Shown here piece by piece: positions 55,523 through 64,000 of a stretch of DNA of 64,000 bases (its first letter is position 1; each line of letters begins with the position of its first letter). Below the pieces are notes generated by a model. The model searched no databases. It had not been told where the DNA came from and saw only the letters and a list, made by a program, of their open reading frames with translations. The stretch comes from Acidobacteriota bacterium. GTDB lineage: Bacteria; Acidobacteriota; Blastocatellia; Pyrinomonadales; Pyrinomonadaceae. The position numbers and the translations under genes are program-made. Where the stretch lies: positions 1-64,000 of the forward strand of contig JAFAVK010000045.1 in NCBI GenBank assembly GCA_019242475.1. Reading direction: 5' to 3'.

Positions 55523-57736
55523 ATGATGAAAAAGAAGATCAGAACAGAACTTAAAAACCCCCTCGCCTACCTAGCCGCGGTCGCCGCGGTGGCGGCCGCG
55601 CTCACCTGGCCGTGCGCCCCGCGCGCCGGCGCGCAGACGACGGGCGGCAGGCAGAAGGTCTCGGCCGACCTGCAACAGCAGCTCGGGCAGTCGGGCAAGG
55701 TCAACGTCGTCGTCAAGTCGGTGAAAGCCTGGACGAGCACGCTCGACACCGCCGTCAAGAACAACAACGGCACGGTGACGAAGAGTTTCGCCAACTTCCC
55801 CCTTCGTACCGTGAGCCTTCCGGCCTCGGCCGTCGCGGCGCTCGCCGCGCGCGCGGATGTGGACTACGTCGCGCTCGACCGCGAGGTCAAGCTGCTCGGC
55901 CACGTCTCCCTGACCACGGGCGCCGACGCCGCGCGCGTGATGGCGAACTCCAACCCCGCCTACGACGGCACCGGCATCGGCATCGCCGTCCTCGACTCGG
56001 GCATCGACCCCAACCACACCGCGCTCACACAGGAGTCGGGCGGCGCGACGCGTATCGCCTACAGCAAGGATTTTACCGGGGAGAACCGCACGGACGACCC
56101 CTACGGGCACGGCACACACGTCGCCAGCATCGCCGCGGGTAACGGCCAGGTCTCGAACGGCGCGTACCGCGGCATCGCCCCGAACGCGAAGCTCGTCAAC
56201 CTGCGCGTGCTCAACTCGCAGGGCAAGGGCACGGTCTCGGCGCTGCTGGCCGCCATCGACTGGATCAAGACCAACCGCACGACCTACAACATCCGCGTCG
56301 TCAACATGAGCCTCGGCACCGCGGCCGTGGACTCCTACACGGTTGACCCGCTCTGCCTGGCCGTCCGCGGCCTGGTGGACGCCGGCGTCGTCGTGGTGGC
56401 CGCCGCGGGCAACGAGGGCAAGGACGGCTCGGGGAACAAGATTTACGGGCAGATTCACAGCCCCGGCAACGAGCCCTCGGTCATCACGGTCGGCGCCGCG
56501 AACACCTTCGGCACCGACGCGCGCAACGACGACGGCGTCGCCACCTACAGCTCGCGCGGCCCGACCCGCTCCTTCTGGACGGACTCGTACGGCGCGAAGC
56601 ACTACGACAACCTCGTCAAGCCCGACCTCGTCGCCCCCGGCAACAAGGTCATCGACGCGCAGTCGGCCGGAAACCTCCTGGTGACGCAGAACCCGACGCT
56701 CGACGCCAACGTCTCGGGCTCCGCGGCGCGCGAGCAGATGTACCTGTCGGGCACTTCGATGGCGACGCCGGTCGTCTCGGGCGCGGCCGCGCTGCTGCTC
56801 CAGGCCAACCCCAACCTGACGCCGAACCTCGTCAAGGCGCTGCTGATGTACACGGCGCAGCAGCTCCCGGGCTTCAACACCTTCGAGCAGGGCGCGGGCC
56901 AGGTCAACCTTGAGGGCGCGATGCGCCTGGCGCGCCTCGTCCGCACCGACCTCTCGTCCTCGACGCCGGTCGGCACGTCGATGCTGACCGGCTCCTTCGG
57001 GTCGCAGCAGACGACCATCGCCGGCTGGCAGTTCAACTGGGCGCAGGGCATCATCCTCGACCAGACCTTCGTGACGGGCACGAACCTCGTCACCAAGTAT
57101 CAAGGCGTCTACAACCTCGGGGCGCTGCTCGGCGACGGCTCGCTGATGTCGGACGGCACGATGATGACCGACTCCGTGCTGATGAGCGACGGCGTCATCA
57201 TGAGCGACAATATCCTGACTGCCAGCGGGTCGCTGATGAGCGACGGCTCGCCCTTCCTGCCCTGCAACCAGCTCTACGGCGGCAGCGGCTCCATGCTGGG
57301 CGACGGCACGATGATGACGGACGGGACGCTGCTGGGCGACGGCGCGCTGCTCTCGGACGGCTCGCTGCTGGCCGACGTAAGCGTCCAAGCCAACCTGGCG
57401 CTCATCCGCGGCGACAACACCGCCTCGATGGCCGACATCCCGGAGACGGCGCTCCCGCCCGCCGCGCCCGGCGCGCTCAAGGCGACGGCCGCCTCGAAGT
57501 CGCAGATCAACCTGACGTGGGCCGACAACTCCTCGAACGAGACCGGCTTCAAGGTGGAGAGGTCTACGGACGGCGTGACCTACACGCAGCTCGCGACGCT
57601 CGCGGTCAACTCCACCTCCTACGCGAGCACGTCCCTGAGCGCGGGGAAGAAATATTACTTCCGCGTCAGTGCCTACAACGCCAACGGCAACTCGGCCTAC
57701 ACGGCGGTCGTCAGCGCGACGACGCCCACGAAATAG
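55523..57736 (+). CDS. Exported subtilisin-like (S8) serine protease with fibronectin type III domain
   Basis: This is the paralogue of the preceding gene, 737 residues. It has a signal peptide (NPLAYLAAVAAVAAALTWPC), a propeptide, and S8 triad motifs GIAVLDSGIDPNHTALTQ, YGHGTHVASIAAGNGQ and LSGTSMATPVVSGAAALLLQ. Asp-Gly hexapeptide-like repeats follow (LLGDGSLMSDGTMMTD). A C-terminal fibronectin type III domain ends it (APGALKATAASKSQINLTWA). GGGGGAG precedes the tandem ATGs at 55523 and 55526. The middle of the catalytic domain is nearly identical in DNA to the upstream copy, unlike the flanks. Confidence 0.93.
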   Translation: MMKKKIRTELKNPLAYLAAVAAVAAALTWPCAPRAGAQTTGGRQKVSADLQQQLGQSGKVNVVVKSVKAWTSTLDTAVKNNNGTVTKSFANFPLRTVSLPASAVAALAARADVDYVALDREVKLLGHVSLTTGADAARVMANSNPAYDGTGIGIAVLDSGIDPNHTALTQESGGATRIAYSKDFTGENRTDDPYGHGTHVASIAAGNGQVSNGAYRGIAPNAKLVNLRVLNSQGKGTVSALLAAIDWIKTNRTTYNIRVVNMSLGTAAVDSYTVDPLCLAVRGLVDAGVVVVAAAGNEGKDGSGNKIYGQIHSPGNEPSVITVGAANTFGTDARNDDGVATYSSRGPTRSFWTDSYGAKHYDNLVKPDLVAPGNKVIDAQSAGNLLVTQNPTLDANVSGSAAREQMYLSGTSMATPVVSGAAALLLQANPNLTPNLVKALLMYTAQQLPGFNTFEQGAGQVNLEGAMRLARLVRTDLSSSTPVGTSMLTGSFGSQQTTIAGWQFNWAQGIILDQTFVTGTNLVTKYQGVYNLGALLGDGSLMSDGTMMTDSVLMSDGVIMSDNILTASGSLMSDGSPFLPCNQLYGGSGSMLGDGTMMTDGTLLGDGALLSDGSLLADVSVQANLALIRGDNTASMADIPETALPPAAPGALKATAASKSQINLTWADNSSNETGFKVERSTDGVTYTQLATLAVNSTSYASTSLSAGKKYYFRVSAYNANGNSAYTAVVSATTPTK

Positions 57737-57743
57737 AACTCTC

Positions 57744-57779
57744 CCCGGGCGGACGGGTCGCACGGCCCGTCCGCCCGGG
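57744..57779 (+). terminator. Terminator-like stem after the protease pair
   Basis: CCCGGGCGGACGGG (57744-57757) pairs exactly with CCCGTCCGCCCGGG (57766-57779). No T-run follows. Confidence 0.6.
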
Positions 57780-57855
57780 CCTCCAGAACAAGCGGGAAGG
57801 GAAAGCAGGCCCAACAGGTTAGAACCGCCCTCTCTCTGACAGCCCCAACTTGAAG

Positions 57856-57900
57856 CCACTCACCCGGCCGACCCCTCGCGGGGCGGGTGAGTGGTTTCTC
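57856..57900 (+). terminator. Rho-independent terminator
   Basis: CCACTCACCCG (57856-57866) pairs exactly with CGGGTGAGTGG (57884-57894), then TTTCTC. It is the main stop for the protease operon. Confidence 0.8.
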
Positions 57901-58130
57901 GTCATCTTGACAGAGCCACGTCAGTCTGACTGACCGAAGCCCACGCCCCCACGCCAAGTCGAATCAAAAAGGCCGCCGAAAACGGGGCTTTTTCGCGCCC
58001 CGCGCCCCCCCTCGCACTGGAATACCGCTTGCACTTATGGACGGCGCCCGCGGGCCGCTACAGCCCGCCCCACTCCGAGGCCCCGGGCGCGTTCGAATAA
58101 TTCCCCCGGCCCCGTCCGTAGACGCAACCG
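57901..58130. other. Upstream region of the GGDEF-EAL gene
   Basis: No gene, repeat or clear promoter is recognised between the terminator and the start at 58131. Confidence 0.4.
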
Positions 58131-60635
58131 ATGCTCAGTTCCGAGACCAGACAGCGCATCTCGCAGCCGTACCTCTGGGCGGTCATCTCGCTCGGCGCGG
58201 TCTCATGCGCTTACACCCTGACCCGGCTCCACCCGGCGGGGCTGGGCATGCGCTTCCTCCTGATCGTGCTCGTCACACTGGCCTTCGGCTCGCGCGTCTA
58301 CGTGAAGATCCCGCGCGTCCGCGGGCAGATTTCCGTCTCCGACACCTTCATCTTTCTCGCCATGCTGCTCTTCGGCGGCGAGGCGGCCGTCCTCCTCGCG
58401 GCGGCCGACGGCTTCTTCTCGTCGGTGCGCATCACGAAGAAGAAGACGGTGATGTTCTTCAACGCGGGCGTCTCCGCCAGCTCGACCTTCCTGACGGTGG
58501 TCGTGCTCAACGTCGGCTTCGGCGGCATCCAGCAGCTCCCGGTCGGCGACCAGTCGCACTACATCTCGGCCGTCTGCGCGATGGCGCTCGTCTCCTACGT
58601 CGTCAACTCCGGCCTGGTCGCGGCGGGCGTCGCGCTCCGTTCGGGGCTGCCCGTGTGGCAGATGTGGCGGCAGAACTTCCTCTGGACTTCCATCACCTAT
58701 TTCGCGGGCGCCTCGTCGGCCGGCATCATCGTCAAGCTCATCGACGGGTTCGGCCTCTACGCCTTCCTCGCCACCGCGCCCATCGTCATCGTCGTCTACT
58801 TCACCTACTGCACCTACCTCAAGAACGTCGAGGCTTCGACGAAGCAGGCCGAGCTGGCCCGCCAGCACGCGCTCGAAGTCCAGCAGCACATGCAGGCGCT
58901 GCGCGAGTCGGAGGAGCGCTTCCGCTCCGCCTTCGACAACGCGACTATCGGCATGGCCGTCGTCGCGCTCGACGGCCGCTGGCTCCAGGTCAACCGGAGC
59001 CTGCGCGACATCGTCGGCTACGAGGAGGGCGAGCTGCTCGCCTCCGACGTGCGGCGCGTGACGCACCGCGAAGACCTCGTCGCGCTCGAAGAGCAGATGC
59101 AGCGGTTCACGGCCGGCACCATCTCCTCGCACCAGGGCGAGCTGCGCTACTGCCACAAGACGGGCAAAGAGGTCTGGGCGCACCTCGGCATGTCGCTCGT
59201 GCGCGACGGCGAGGCCCGGCCGCTCCACTTGATCTTCCAGATACAGGACATCACCGACCGCAAGCGCGCCGAAGAGCAGCTGCTGCACGACGCCTTCCAC
59301 GACGCGCTGACGGGCCTGCCGAACCGCGCGCTCTTCATGGATCACGTCAAGATGGCGATCCAGCGCTCGCGCCGCGCGGGCGACCGCTTCTTCGCCGCGC
59401 TCTTCCTCGACCTCGACCGCTTCAAGATCATCAACGACAGCTTGGGCCACATGGTCGGCGACCAACTCCTCGTCGGCATCGCGCACCGCCTCGAAGCGTG
59501 CCTGCGGCCGGGCGACACGGTGGCGCGGCTCGGCGGCGACGAGTTCACCATCCTGCTCGAAGACCTCTCCGTCACCGAGGACGCCATCGAGGTCGCGACC
59601 CGCGTGCAGGAGGCCGTCTCGCAGCCCTTCAACATCGGCGGCCACGAGGTCTTCACCACCGCGAGCATCGGCATCGCGCTCTCGCGCACCGGCTACGAGC
59701 GGGCGGAGGACTTGCTGCGCGACGCCGACACGGCGATGTACCGCGCGAAGATGGAGGGCAAGAAGCGCCACGTCGTTTTCGACAAGGCGATGCACGACCG
59801 CGCGATGGAGCTGCTGCAGCTCGAAACCGACCTCCGCCGCGCCATCAGCCGCAACGAGTTCTTCCTCAACTACCAGCCCATCGTCTGCCTGGAGACGGGA
59901 CTGGTGTCGAGCTTCGAGGCGCTGGTGCGCTGGCGCCACCCCGAGCGCGGGCTGGTCATGCCTTCGGACTTCATCCCCGTGGCCGAGGAGACGGGCCTTA
60001 TCATCCCGCTCGGCGCGTGGGTCTTGAACGAGGCGTGCCGGCAGATGCGCCTGTGGCAGCGGCAGGGCGCGGCGGACGAGACGGTGGCGGTGAGCGTCAA
60101 CCTCTCCTCCCGGCAGTTCTCGCAGGCCGACCTCATCGAGCAGGTGGCGGGGGCCTTGCGCGAGTCGGGCCTGCGCCCCGGGAGCCTCAAGCTCGAAATC
60201 ACCGAGAGCATGGTCATGGAGAACATCGACACGGCCATCGACATGCTGATGCAGCTCCGCGGCCTCGGCGTGCAGCTCGCCATCGACGACTTCGGCACCG
60301 GCTACTCCTCGCTCTCCTACCTGCACCGCTTCCCCATCGACACCCTGAAGATCGACCGCTCCTTCGTCACGCAGATGACGGACAACTCCGAGAACGCCGA
60401 GATCGTCCGCACCATCGTCACGCTCGCGCGCAGCCTCGACATGGCCGTCGTGGCCGAGGGCGTCGAGACGGCCGACCAGCTCCGGCAGTTGGGCGACCTC
60501 GGGTGCGACTTCGGCCAGGGCTACCTCTTCTCGCGCCCCGTCGGCGCGGGCGCGGCGGCCGAGCTGCTCGCCGACGAGCAGTTCTCCACACTCACACACG
60601 CCAGCGCGGAGGCTTCGCGCTTCCTCGCGGCCTAG
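58131..60635 (+). CDS. Membrane PAS-GGDEF-EAL cyclic-di-GMP enzyme
   Basis: Such proteins make (GGDEF) or break (EAL) cyclic di-GMP, controlling motility and biofilm. The 834-residue product has about seven N-terminal transmembrane helices (residues 15-225). A PAS domain follows (255-375, RFRSAFDNATIGMAVVALDG). The GGDEF domain has RLGGDEFTILLEDLS with DALTGLPNRALF. The EAL domain has SFEALVRWRHP, SVNLSSRQF, LKLEITESMVMEN and AIDDFGTGYSSLSYL. Both active motifs are intact, so either or both activities may exist. The membrane part is a sensor of unknown ligand. Confidence 0.93.
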   Translation: MLSSETRQRISQPYLWAVISLGAVSCAYTLTRLHPAGLGMRFLLIVLVTLAFGSRVYVKIPRVRGQISVSDTFIFLAMLLFGGEAAVLLAAADGFFSSVRITKKKTVMFFNAGVSASSTFLTVVVLNVGFGGIQQLPVGDQSHYISAVCAMALVSYVVNSGLVAAGVALRSGLPVWQMWRQNFLWTSITYFAGASSAGIIVKLIDGFGLYAFLATAPIVIVVYFTYCTYLKNVEASTKQAELARQHALEVQQHMQALRESEERFRSAFDNATIGMAVVALDGRWLQVNRSLRDIVGYEEGELLASDVRRVTHREDLVALEEQMQRFTAGTISSHQGELRYCHKTGKEVWAHLGMSLVRDGEARPLHLIFQIQDITDRKRAEEQLLHDAFHDALTGLPNRALFMDHVKMAIQRSRRAGDRFFAALFLDLDRFKIINDSLGHMVGDQLLVGIAHRLEACLRPGDTVARLGGDEFTILLEDLSVTEDAIEVATRVQEAVSQPFNIGGHEVFTTASIGIALSRTGYERAEDLLRDADTAMYRAKMEGKKRHVVFDKAMHDRAMELLQLETDLRRAISRNEFFLNYQPIVCLETGLVSSFEALVRWRHPERGLVMPSDFIPVAEETGLIIPLGAWVLNEACRQMRLWQRQGAADETVAVSVNLSSRQFSQADLIEQVAGALRESGLRPGSLKLEITESMVMENIDTAIDMLMQLRGLGVQLAIDDFGTGYSSLSYLHRFPIDTLKIDRSFVTQMTDNSENAEIVRTIVTLARSLDMAVVAEGVETADQLRQLGDLGCDFGQGYLFSRPVGAGAAAELLADEQFSTLTHASAEASRFLAA

Positions 60636-60650
60636 AGGTCAGAGGCATTG

Positions 60651-61247
60651 GTGACAGCGACCACTTACACCGAAGCGCCGCCGCCCCCGCCGCTCGTCGC
60701 GGCCGGGGTCGAGACCGCGCGGCTGCGGCTGCGTCTCTTCACGCCCGAAGACCTCGACGGCCTCTGCGCGATCACGAGCGACCCGGTGGTGATGCGCTAC
60801 ATCGGCCACGGCCGCCCCTTCTCGCGCGAGGAGACGTGGGACAACCTCGAAAGGATCATCAACGCCTTCCGGCGGCGCGGCCACGGCCGCTGGGCCTTGG
60901 AGCGGCGCGACACGGGGGCGCTCGTCGGCTACTGCGGCATCTCTGCGGGGAACCCGGCGGTGGGCGTCGAGCTGGCCTACATGCTGGCGCGCGCGGAGTG
61001 GGGCAAGGGGTTCGCGCTCGAAGCGGGGCGCGCTTCGCTGCGCTACGGCTTCGAGGAGCTGGGGCTCGACTCAATCGCGGGCCTCACGCTGCACGGCAAC
61101 CGACGCTCGCAGGCCGTCCTGAAGCGGCTCGGGATGAAGTACGTCCGCGACGCGCGCTACTACGACTTCGCCTGCGTCCACTACGCCATCACCCGCGCAG
61201 ACTGGCGCCGCGACGAGTCGCCTTACCGAGTCATTCAAGGACAGTAG
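60651..61247 (+). CDS. GNAT-family N-acetyltransferase (RimJ/RimL-like)
   Basis: The fold uses acetyl-CoA to acetylate an amine, often in proteins or small molecules. The 198-residue product has LRLRLFTPEDLDGLCAITSD, VGYCGISAGNPAVGVELAYM, the acetyl-CoA loop RAEWGKGFALEAGRA and LHGNRRSQAVLKRLGMKYV. GTG 60651 is favoured over TTG 60648 by the AGAGG at 60641-60645. The TAG stop is inside hairpin 11. It follows the GGDEF-EAL gene by 15 bases. Confidence 0.88.
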   Translation: MTATTYTEAPPPPPLVAAGVETARLRLRLFTPEDLDGLCAITSDPVVMRYIGHGRPFSREETWDNLERIINAFRRRGHGRWALERRDTGALVGYCGISAGNPAVGVELAYMLARAEWGKGFALEAGRASLRYGFEELGLDSIAGLTLHGNRRSQAVLKRLGMKYVRDARYYDFACVHYAITRADWRRDESPYRVIQGQ

Positions 61248-61363
61248 GCGGTAGGCAGTGAAGAGGGTGCTGGGTGCTGGGTGTTGGGTAAGTGCAGCTT
61301 GTCCTATCCGGCACCCAGCACCCAGCACCCAGCACCCAGCACCTTCTTACCGCCTACTGTCCT
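61239..61363. repeat. Composite hairpin 11 (GGCAGTA outer, GGGTGCT inner)
   Basis: The outer arms (GGACAGTAGGCGGTAGGCAG from 61239; complement to 61363) have the unit class of hairpin 10. The inner arms are GGGTGCT heptamers (61265-61289; complement 61311-61342). The TAG stops of both convergent genes (61245-61247 plus, 61354-61356 minus) lie in the outer arms, as in hairpin 10. It looks like one element inserted into another. Confidence 0.93.
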
Positions 61364-61701
61364 TCCAGCCAGCGCTCAAGCACGGAGACGACGTAGCGCT
61401 TCTCCGGTTCGTTGAGGGGGCGGCCTTTGGGGATGCGGTGCCATTTGAGGAGGCAGCCGCGGCAGCAGGTGGCCGTGGCGTGTTGCGCGATGAAGGCGGG
61501 GTGGCCGCGCATCGGCGTCTGGCGCCCGTCGTTCAAGGGCTCGGCGGGCGCGAGCCTTTTCTCGACGAAGTCGGCGGCGTGTTCGAGCACCCGGGGCATG
61601 CCCTTCTCGCGCAGGTAGTCGCGTTCCTTCGCGCCCAGACGGAACCTCCGGCGGAAGGCAGACCGGCCCAGGTCTCGGAAGATTTCTTCGAGGTCTCGCA
61701 T
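61354..61701 (-). CDS. DUF4186 family protein
   Basis: The 115-residue product has the DUF4186 signature PMRGHPAFIAQHATATCCRG followed by CLLKWHRIPKGRPLNEPEKR. The paired cysteines and histidines in HATATCCRGCLLKWH suggest a metal site. The reaction is unknown. The start is ATG 61701 without a good ribosome binding site. The TAG stop is supplied by the right arm of hairpin 11. Confidence 0.82.
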   Translation of the reverse strand: MRDLEEIFRDLGRSAFRRRFRLGAKERDYLREKGMPRVLEHAADFVEKRLAPAEPLNDGRQTPMRGHPAFIAQHATATCCRGCLLKWHRIPKGRPLNEPEKRYVVSVLERWLEGQ

Positions 61702-62023
<322 letters not shown>

Positions 62024-62413
62024 ATGGCGATAAAACTTTACGTCGGAAACCTCTCATTCCGGACTACGGGTGACGAGCTGCGCGAACTCTTCTCCGCGGC
62101 CGGCAACGTCGAGTCGGCCTCGGTCGTCGAGGATCGCGACACGGGGCGCTCGCGCGGCTTCGGCTTCGTCGAGATGTCCACGCGCGAGGAGGCCGAGGCC
62201 GCCATCGCGCAGTTCAACGGCAAGGAGTACGGTGGGCGCAACCTGACCGTCAACGAGGCCAGGCCCCGTGAAGACCGCGGCGGCTTCGGCGGCGGCGGCG
62301 GCCGGGGTGGCGGCGGCGGCCGCGGGGGCGGTTACGGCGGCGGCGGCGGCCGCGGGGGCGGCGGCGGTTACGGCGGCGGTGGCGGCGGACGCGACCGCGA
62401 GCCGCGCTGGTAA
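62024..62413 (+). CDS. Glycine-rich RRM RNA-binding protein
   Basis: This bacterial RRM family (as in cyanobacterial Rbp) binds RNA and is often cold-induced. The 129-residue product has one RRM with RNP2 LYVGNLSF and RNP1 RGFGFVEM, then a Gly/Arg/Tyr tail (RGGGYGGGGG repeats) with RDREPRW at the end. The tail resembles RGG-type phase-separating tails. The ATG at 62024 has AGAGGA upstream. The stop is followed within seven bases by hairpin 12. Confidence 0.93.
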   Translation: MAIKLYVGNLSFRTTGDELRELFSAAGNVESASVVEDRDTGRSRGFGFVEMSTREEAEAAIAQFNGKEYGGRNLTVNEARPREDRGGFGGGGGRGGGGGRGGGYGGGGGRGGGGGYGGGGGGRDREPRW

Positions 62414-62419
62414 ATAAGT

Positions 62420-62500
62420 GCCGTGAGCCGTGAACCGTAAACCGTGACAAGAAGGCTCTGCCTTTTCACTCGTCACGGTTTACGGCTCACGGCTCACGGC
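62420..62500. repeat. Heptamer-armed hairpin 12 (CGTGAAC type)
   Basis: The left arm (62420-62448) is CGTGAGC, CGTGAAC, CGTAAAC and CGTGAC. The right arm (62472-62500) is complementary with one mismatch. The loop is AAGAAGGCTCTGCCTTTTC-like, with a small inner stem AAGGC/GCCTT. Same class as hairpin 4. Confidence 0.93.
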
Positions 62501-62519
62501 TTCACAAAACTTAACGCGA

Positions 62520-62556
62520 AAAGGCCCCGGCCGGAAAACATTCCGCCGGGGCTTTG
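62520..62556 (+). terminator. Rho-independent terminator after the RRM gene
   Basis: AAGGCCCCGGC pairs with GCCGGGGCTTT around 62521-62555 with one bulge, followed by TTT. It lies downstream of hairpin 12, so hairpin 12 is not needed for termination. Confidence 0.7.
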
Positions 62557-62627
62557 CGTATGTCGGTGCGTGCCCGTCAACGGGTCGGTCTGGGTAGGAC
62601 TTTTCAAACGACAGCATCGAAAGCCTG

Positions 62628-64000
62628 ATGAAGTGCCCGGCCTGCACGTCCGAGATCGTCGCCGAAGGCCAGTCGTGCCCCTCCTGCGGGGCGTCGCTCG
62701 ACGACTCCTACGCCGAGACGCGCATCCTGCCCGTGGACTCGAAGCCGCGCTCGGGCCGCAGGACGCCGACCCACACGCGCGCCAACTCAGTCCACACGAC
62801 CTCCGACGCGCTCGACCACTCGCGCTTCATCTCCGGGACGATTCTTAACAGCCGCTACCGCATCGTCGGCCTCCTGGGCCGCGGCGGCATGGGCGAGGTC
62901 TACCGCGCCGAAGACCTGACGCTCGGCCAGCCCGTGGCTCTGAAGTTTCTGCCCGAGGCCCTCTCGGCCGACACCGCCGCGCTCACGCGCTTCCTGCGTG
63001 AGGTGCGGGTCGCGCGCCAGATTTCGCACCGCAACGTCTGCCGCGTCTACGACATCGGCGAGGCGGAGGGGCAGCAGTTCCTCTCGATGGAGTTCGTGCG
63101 CGGCGAAGAACTCTCTTCCGTGCTCAAGCGCTTCGGCCGGCTCCCGGCCGACAAGGCGACCGAGATCGCAAGGCAGCTCTGCGCGGGCCTCGCCGCCGCG
63201 CACGAAGCGGGCGTGCTCCATCGCGACCTCAAGCCCTCGAACGTCATGATCGACGAGAAGGGCGACGTGCGCGTCACGGACTTCGGGCTCGCGGATCTGC
63301 TCGAAGAGTTCGGCCAGGGCGCGGCGCTCGAAGGCACGCCCGAGTACATGTCGCCCGAGCAGTTGGCGGGGCGCGAGCTGAACGAGCGCAGCGACATCTA
63401 CTCACTCGGCCTCGTCCTCTACGAACTCTACACGGGCCGCAAGGCCTTCACGGCGCCGACGCTCTCGGAGCTACTGCGGCTGCGCAAGACGGAGTCGATG
63501 CCGGAGCGCGCCTCGGCCATCGTGCGCGACATAGACCCTCTGGTCGAGCGCGTCGTCGAGCGCTGCCTCGCGCCCGACCCGCAGCAGCGGCCGGCCACCG
63601 CGCTCGCGGTCGCCAACGCCCTGCCGGGCGGAGACCCTCTGGCCGCCGCGCTCGCCGCGGGCGAGACGCCGAGCCCCGAGATGGTCGCCGCCGCGCCGAA
63701 GCAGGGGAGCCTTCGCCCGGCGGTCGCGCTCGCGCTCGCGGGCGGAGCGCTCCTGCTCTTCGCGCTCTGCTTCGCGCTCTCGGGCCGCATCTACCTGCAC
63801 AGGCGCGTGCCCTTCGAGAAGTCGGTCGAAGCCCTGCGCGACCGCGCCTCCGAGGTCGCGCGCGGGTTCGGCTACGAGTCGGCGACCGACAGCGCCTCGG
63901 GCTTCTACGCCAACGCCGAGTACATGAACCACGTCCAGCAGAACGATCCTTCGGCCGCGCGCTGGGAGCGGCTGCGGACGGGCCACCCGGCCGGCATCAT
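62628..64000 (+). CDS. Membrane Ser/Thr protein kinase with zinc ribbon (3' partial)
   Basis: This eukaryote-like kinase phosphorylates proteins in signal transduction. The frame is open to the window end (457 residues seen). Residues 1-25 form a zinc ribbon (CPACTSEIVAEGQSCPSCG). The kinase domain starts near residue 70 with LLGRGGMGEVYRAED, invariant Lys in VALKFLP, HRDLKPSNVM catalytic loop, DFGLADLL and GTPEYMSPEQL. A transmembrane helix lies near 365-390 (PAVALALAGGALLLFALCFA), with an external part beyond. No ribosome binding site is obvious at ATG 62628; an alternative start cannot be excluded. Confidence 0.93.
   Translation, partial: MKCPACTSEIVAEGQSCPSCGASLDDSYAETRILPVDSKPRSGRRTPTHTRANSVHTTSDALDHSRFISGTILNSRYRIVGLLGRGGMGEVYRAEDLTLGQPVALKFLPEALSADTAALTRFLREVRVARQISHRNVCRVYDIGEAEGQQFLSMEFVRGEELSSVLKRFGRLPADKATEIARQLCAGLAAAHEAGVLHRDLKPSNVMIDEKGDVRVTDFGLADLLEEFGQGAALEGTPEYMSPEQLAGRELNERSDIYSLGLVLYELYTGRKAFTAPTLSELLRLRKTESMPERASAIVRDIDPLVERVVERCLAPDPQQRPATALAVANALPGGDPLAAALAAGETPSPEMVAAAPKQGSLRPAVALALAGGALLLFALCFALSGRIYLHRRVPFEKSVEALRDRASEVARGFGYESATDSASGFYANAEYMNHVQQNDPSAARWERLRTGHPAGI

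Noticed and set aside
58037-61261. A 1074-residue plus-strand frame covering the GGDEF-EAL and GNAT genes
   Set aside because: It is Arg/Pro/His-rich shadow sequence in another frame; the GGDEF, EAL and GNAT motifs are in frames with proper starts.

Overview
The window is about 67% GC and densely coded. It most resembles an Acidobacteriota chromosome, probably class Blastocatellia; this assignment is an inference. It rests on the VWFA-related Acidobacterial-type secreted protein (36581-38788), exported proteins with DUF11, lamin-tail, Calx-beta and DUF4214 modules, a PEP-CTERM protein, and the set of housekeeping genes. Both ends cut genes: rpoA at the left and a Ser/Thr kinase at the right.

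Layout. 1-4.0 kb: rpoA-rplQ, then accB-accC. 4.0-9.9 kb: from a strong sigma70 promoter, rplU-rpmA-obg-nadD-rsfS-(sigma54 AAA+ activator)-rlmH, then a DksA-like gene and comF. 10.96-12.44 kb: a low-GC module with 19-bp perfect terminal inverted repeats and 7-bp flanking direct repeats, carrying two small membrane or exported genes and no transposase. 12.5-17.4 kb: proline iminopeptidase, HNH nuclease, TatA, a methyltransferase, RarA and a small membrane protein. 17.4-29 kb: exported DUF11/LTD protein, YchF, two GT-C-like membrane proteins (the second resembling Agl23) and a 1363-aa exported protein. 29-34 kb: smc with an unusual insertion in its head domain, and an exported partner gene. 33.8-36.5 kb: an island bracketed by a duplicated gene 3' end, holding low-GC small Cys-rich genes and a 21-bp tandem array. 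36.6-49 kb, mostly minus strand: VWA protein, VOC protein, hydrolases, an ABC transporter, PEP-CTERM protein, and a six-gene CNNM-to-OmpH unit containing a decayed arylamine N-acetyltransferase. 49-64 kb: RecQ, two tandem subtilases, a GGDEF-EAL protein, a GNAT enzyme, DUF4186, a glycine-rich RRM protein and the kinase.

The most striking non-coding signal is a dispersed family of long hairpins. Their arms are tandem heptamers (one is an octamer): TGATGAA, GAGGTCG, CGTGAAC, AAAAGGC, GGCAGTA, GGGTGCT and GACGGGGA types. Eleven paired elements and one solo arm occur at gene ends. They often contain the stop codon of one gene or of both convergent genes, and one sits in frame inside a membrane-protein gene. 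The same heptamer class recurs at distant loci while the flanks differ, so this looks like a dispersed repeat family rather than ordinary terminators. Together with the transposase-less TIR element, the island and the 21-bp (3x7) array, it is the best candidate for an undescribed system here.

No tRNA, rRNA or CRISPR array was recognised. All calls come from reading the sequence and known family motifs; no database search was run.
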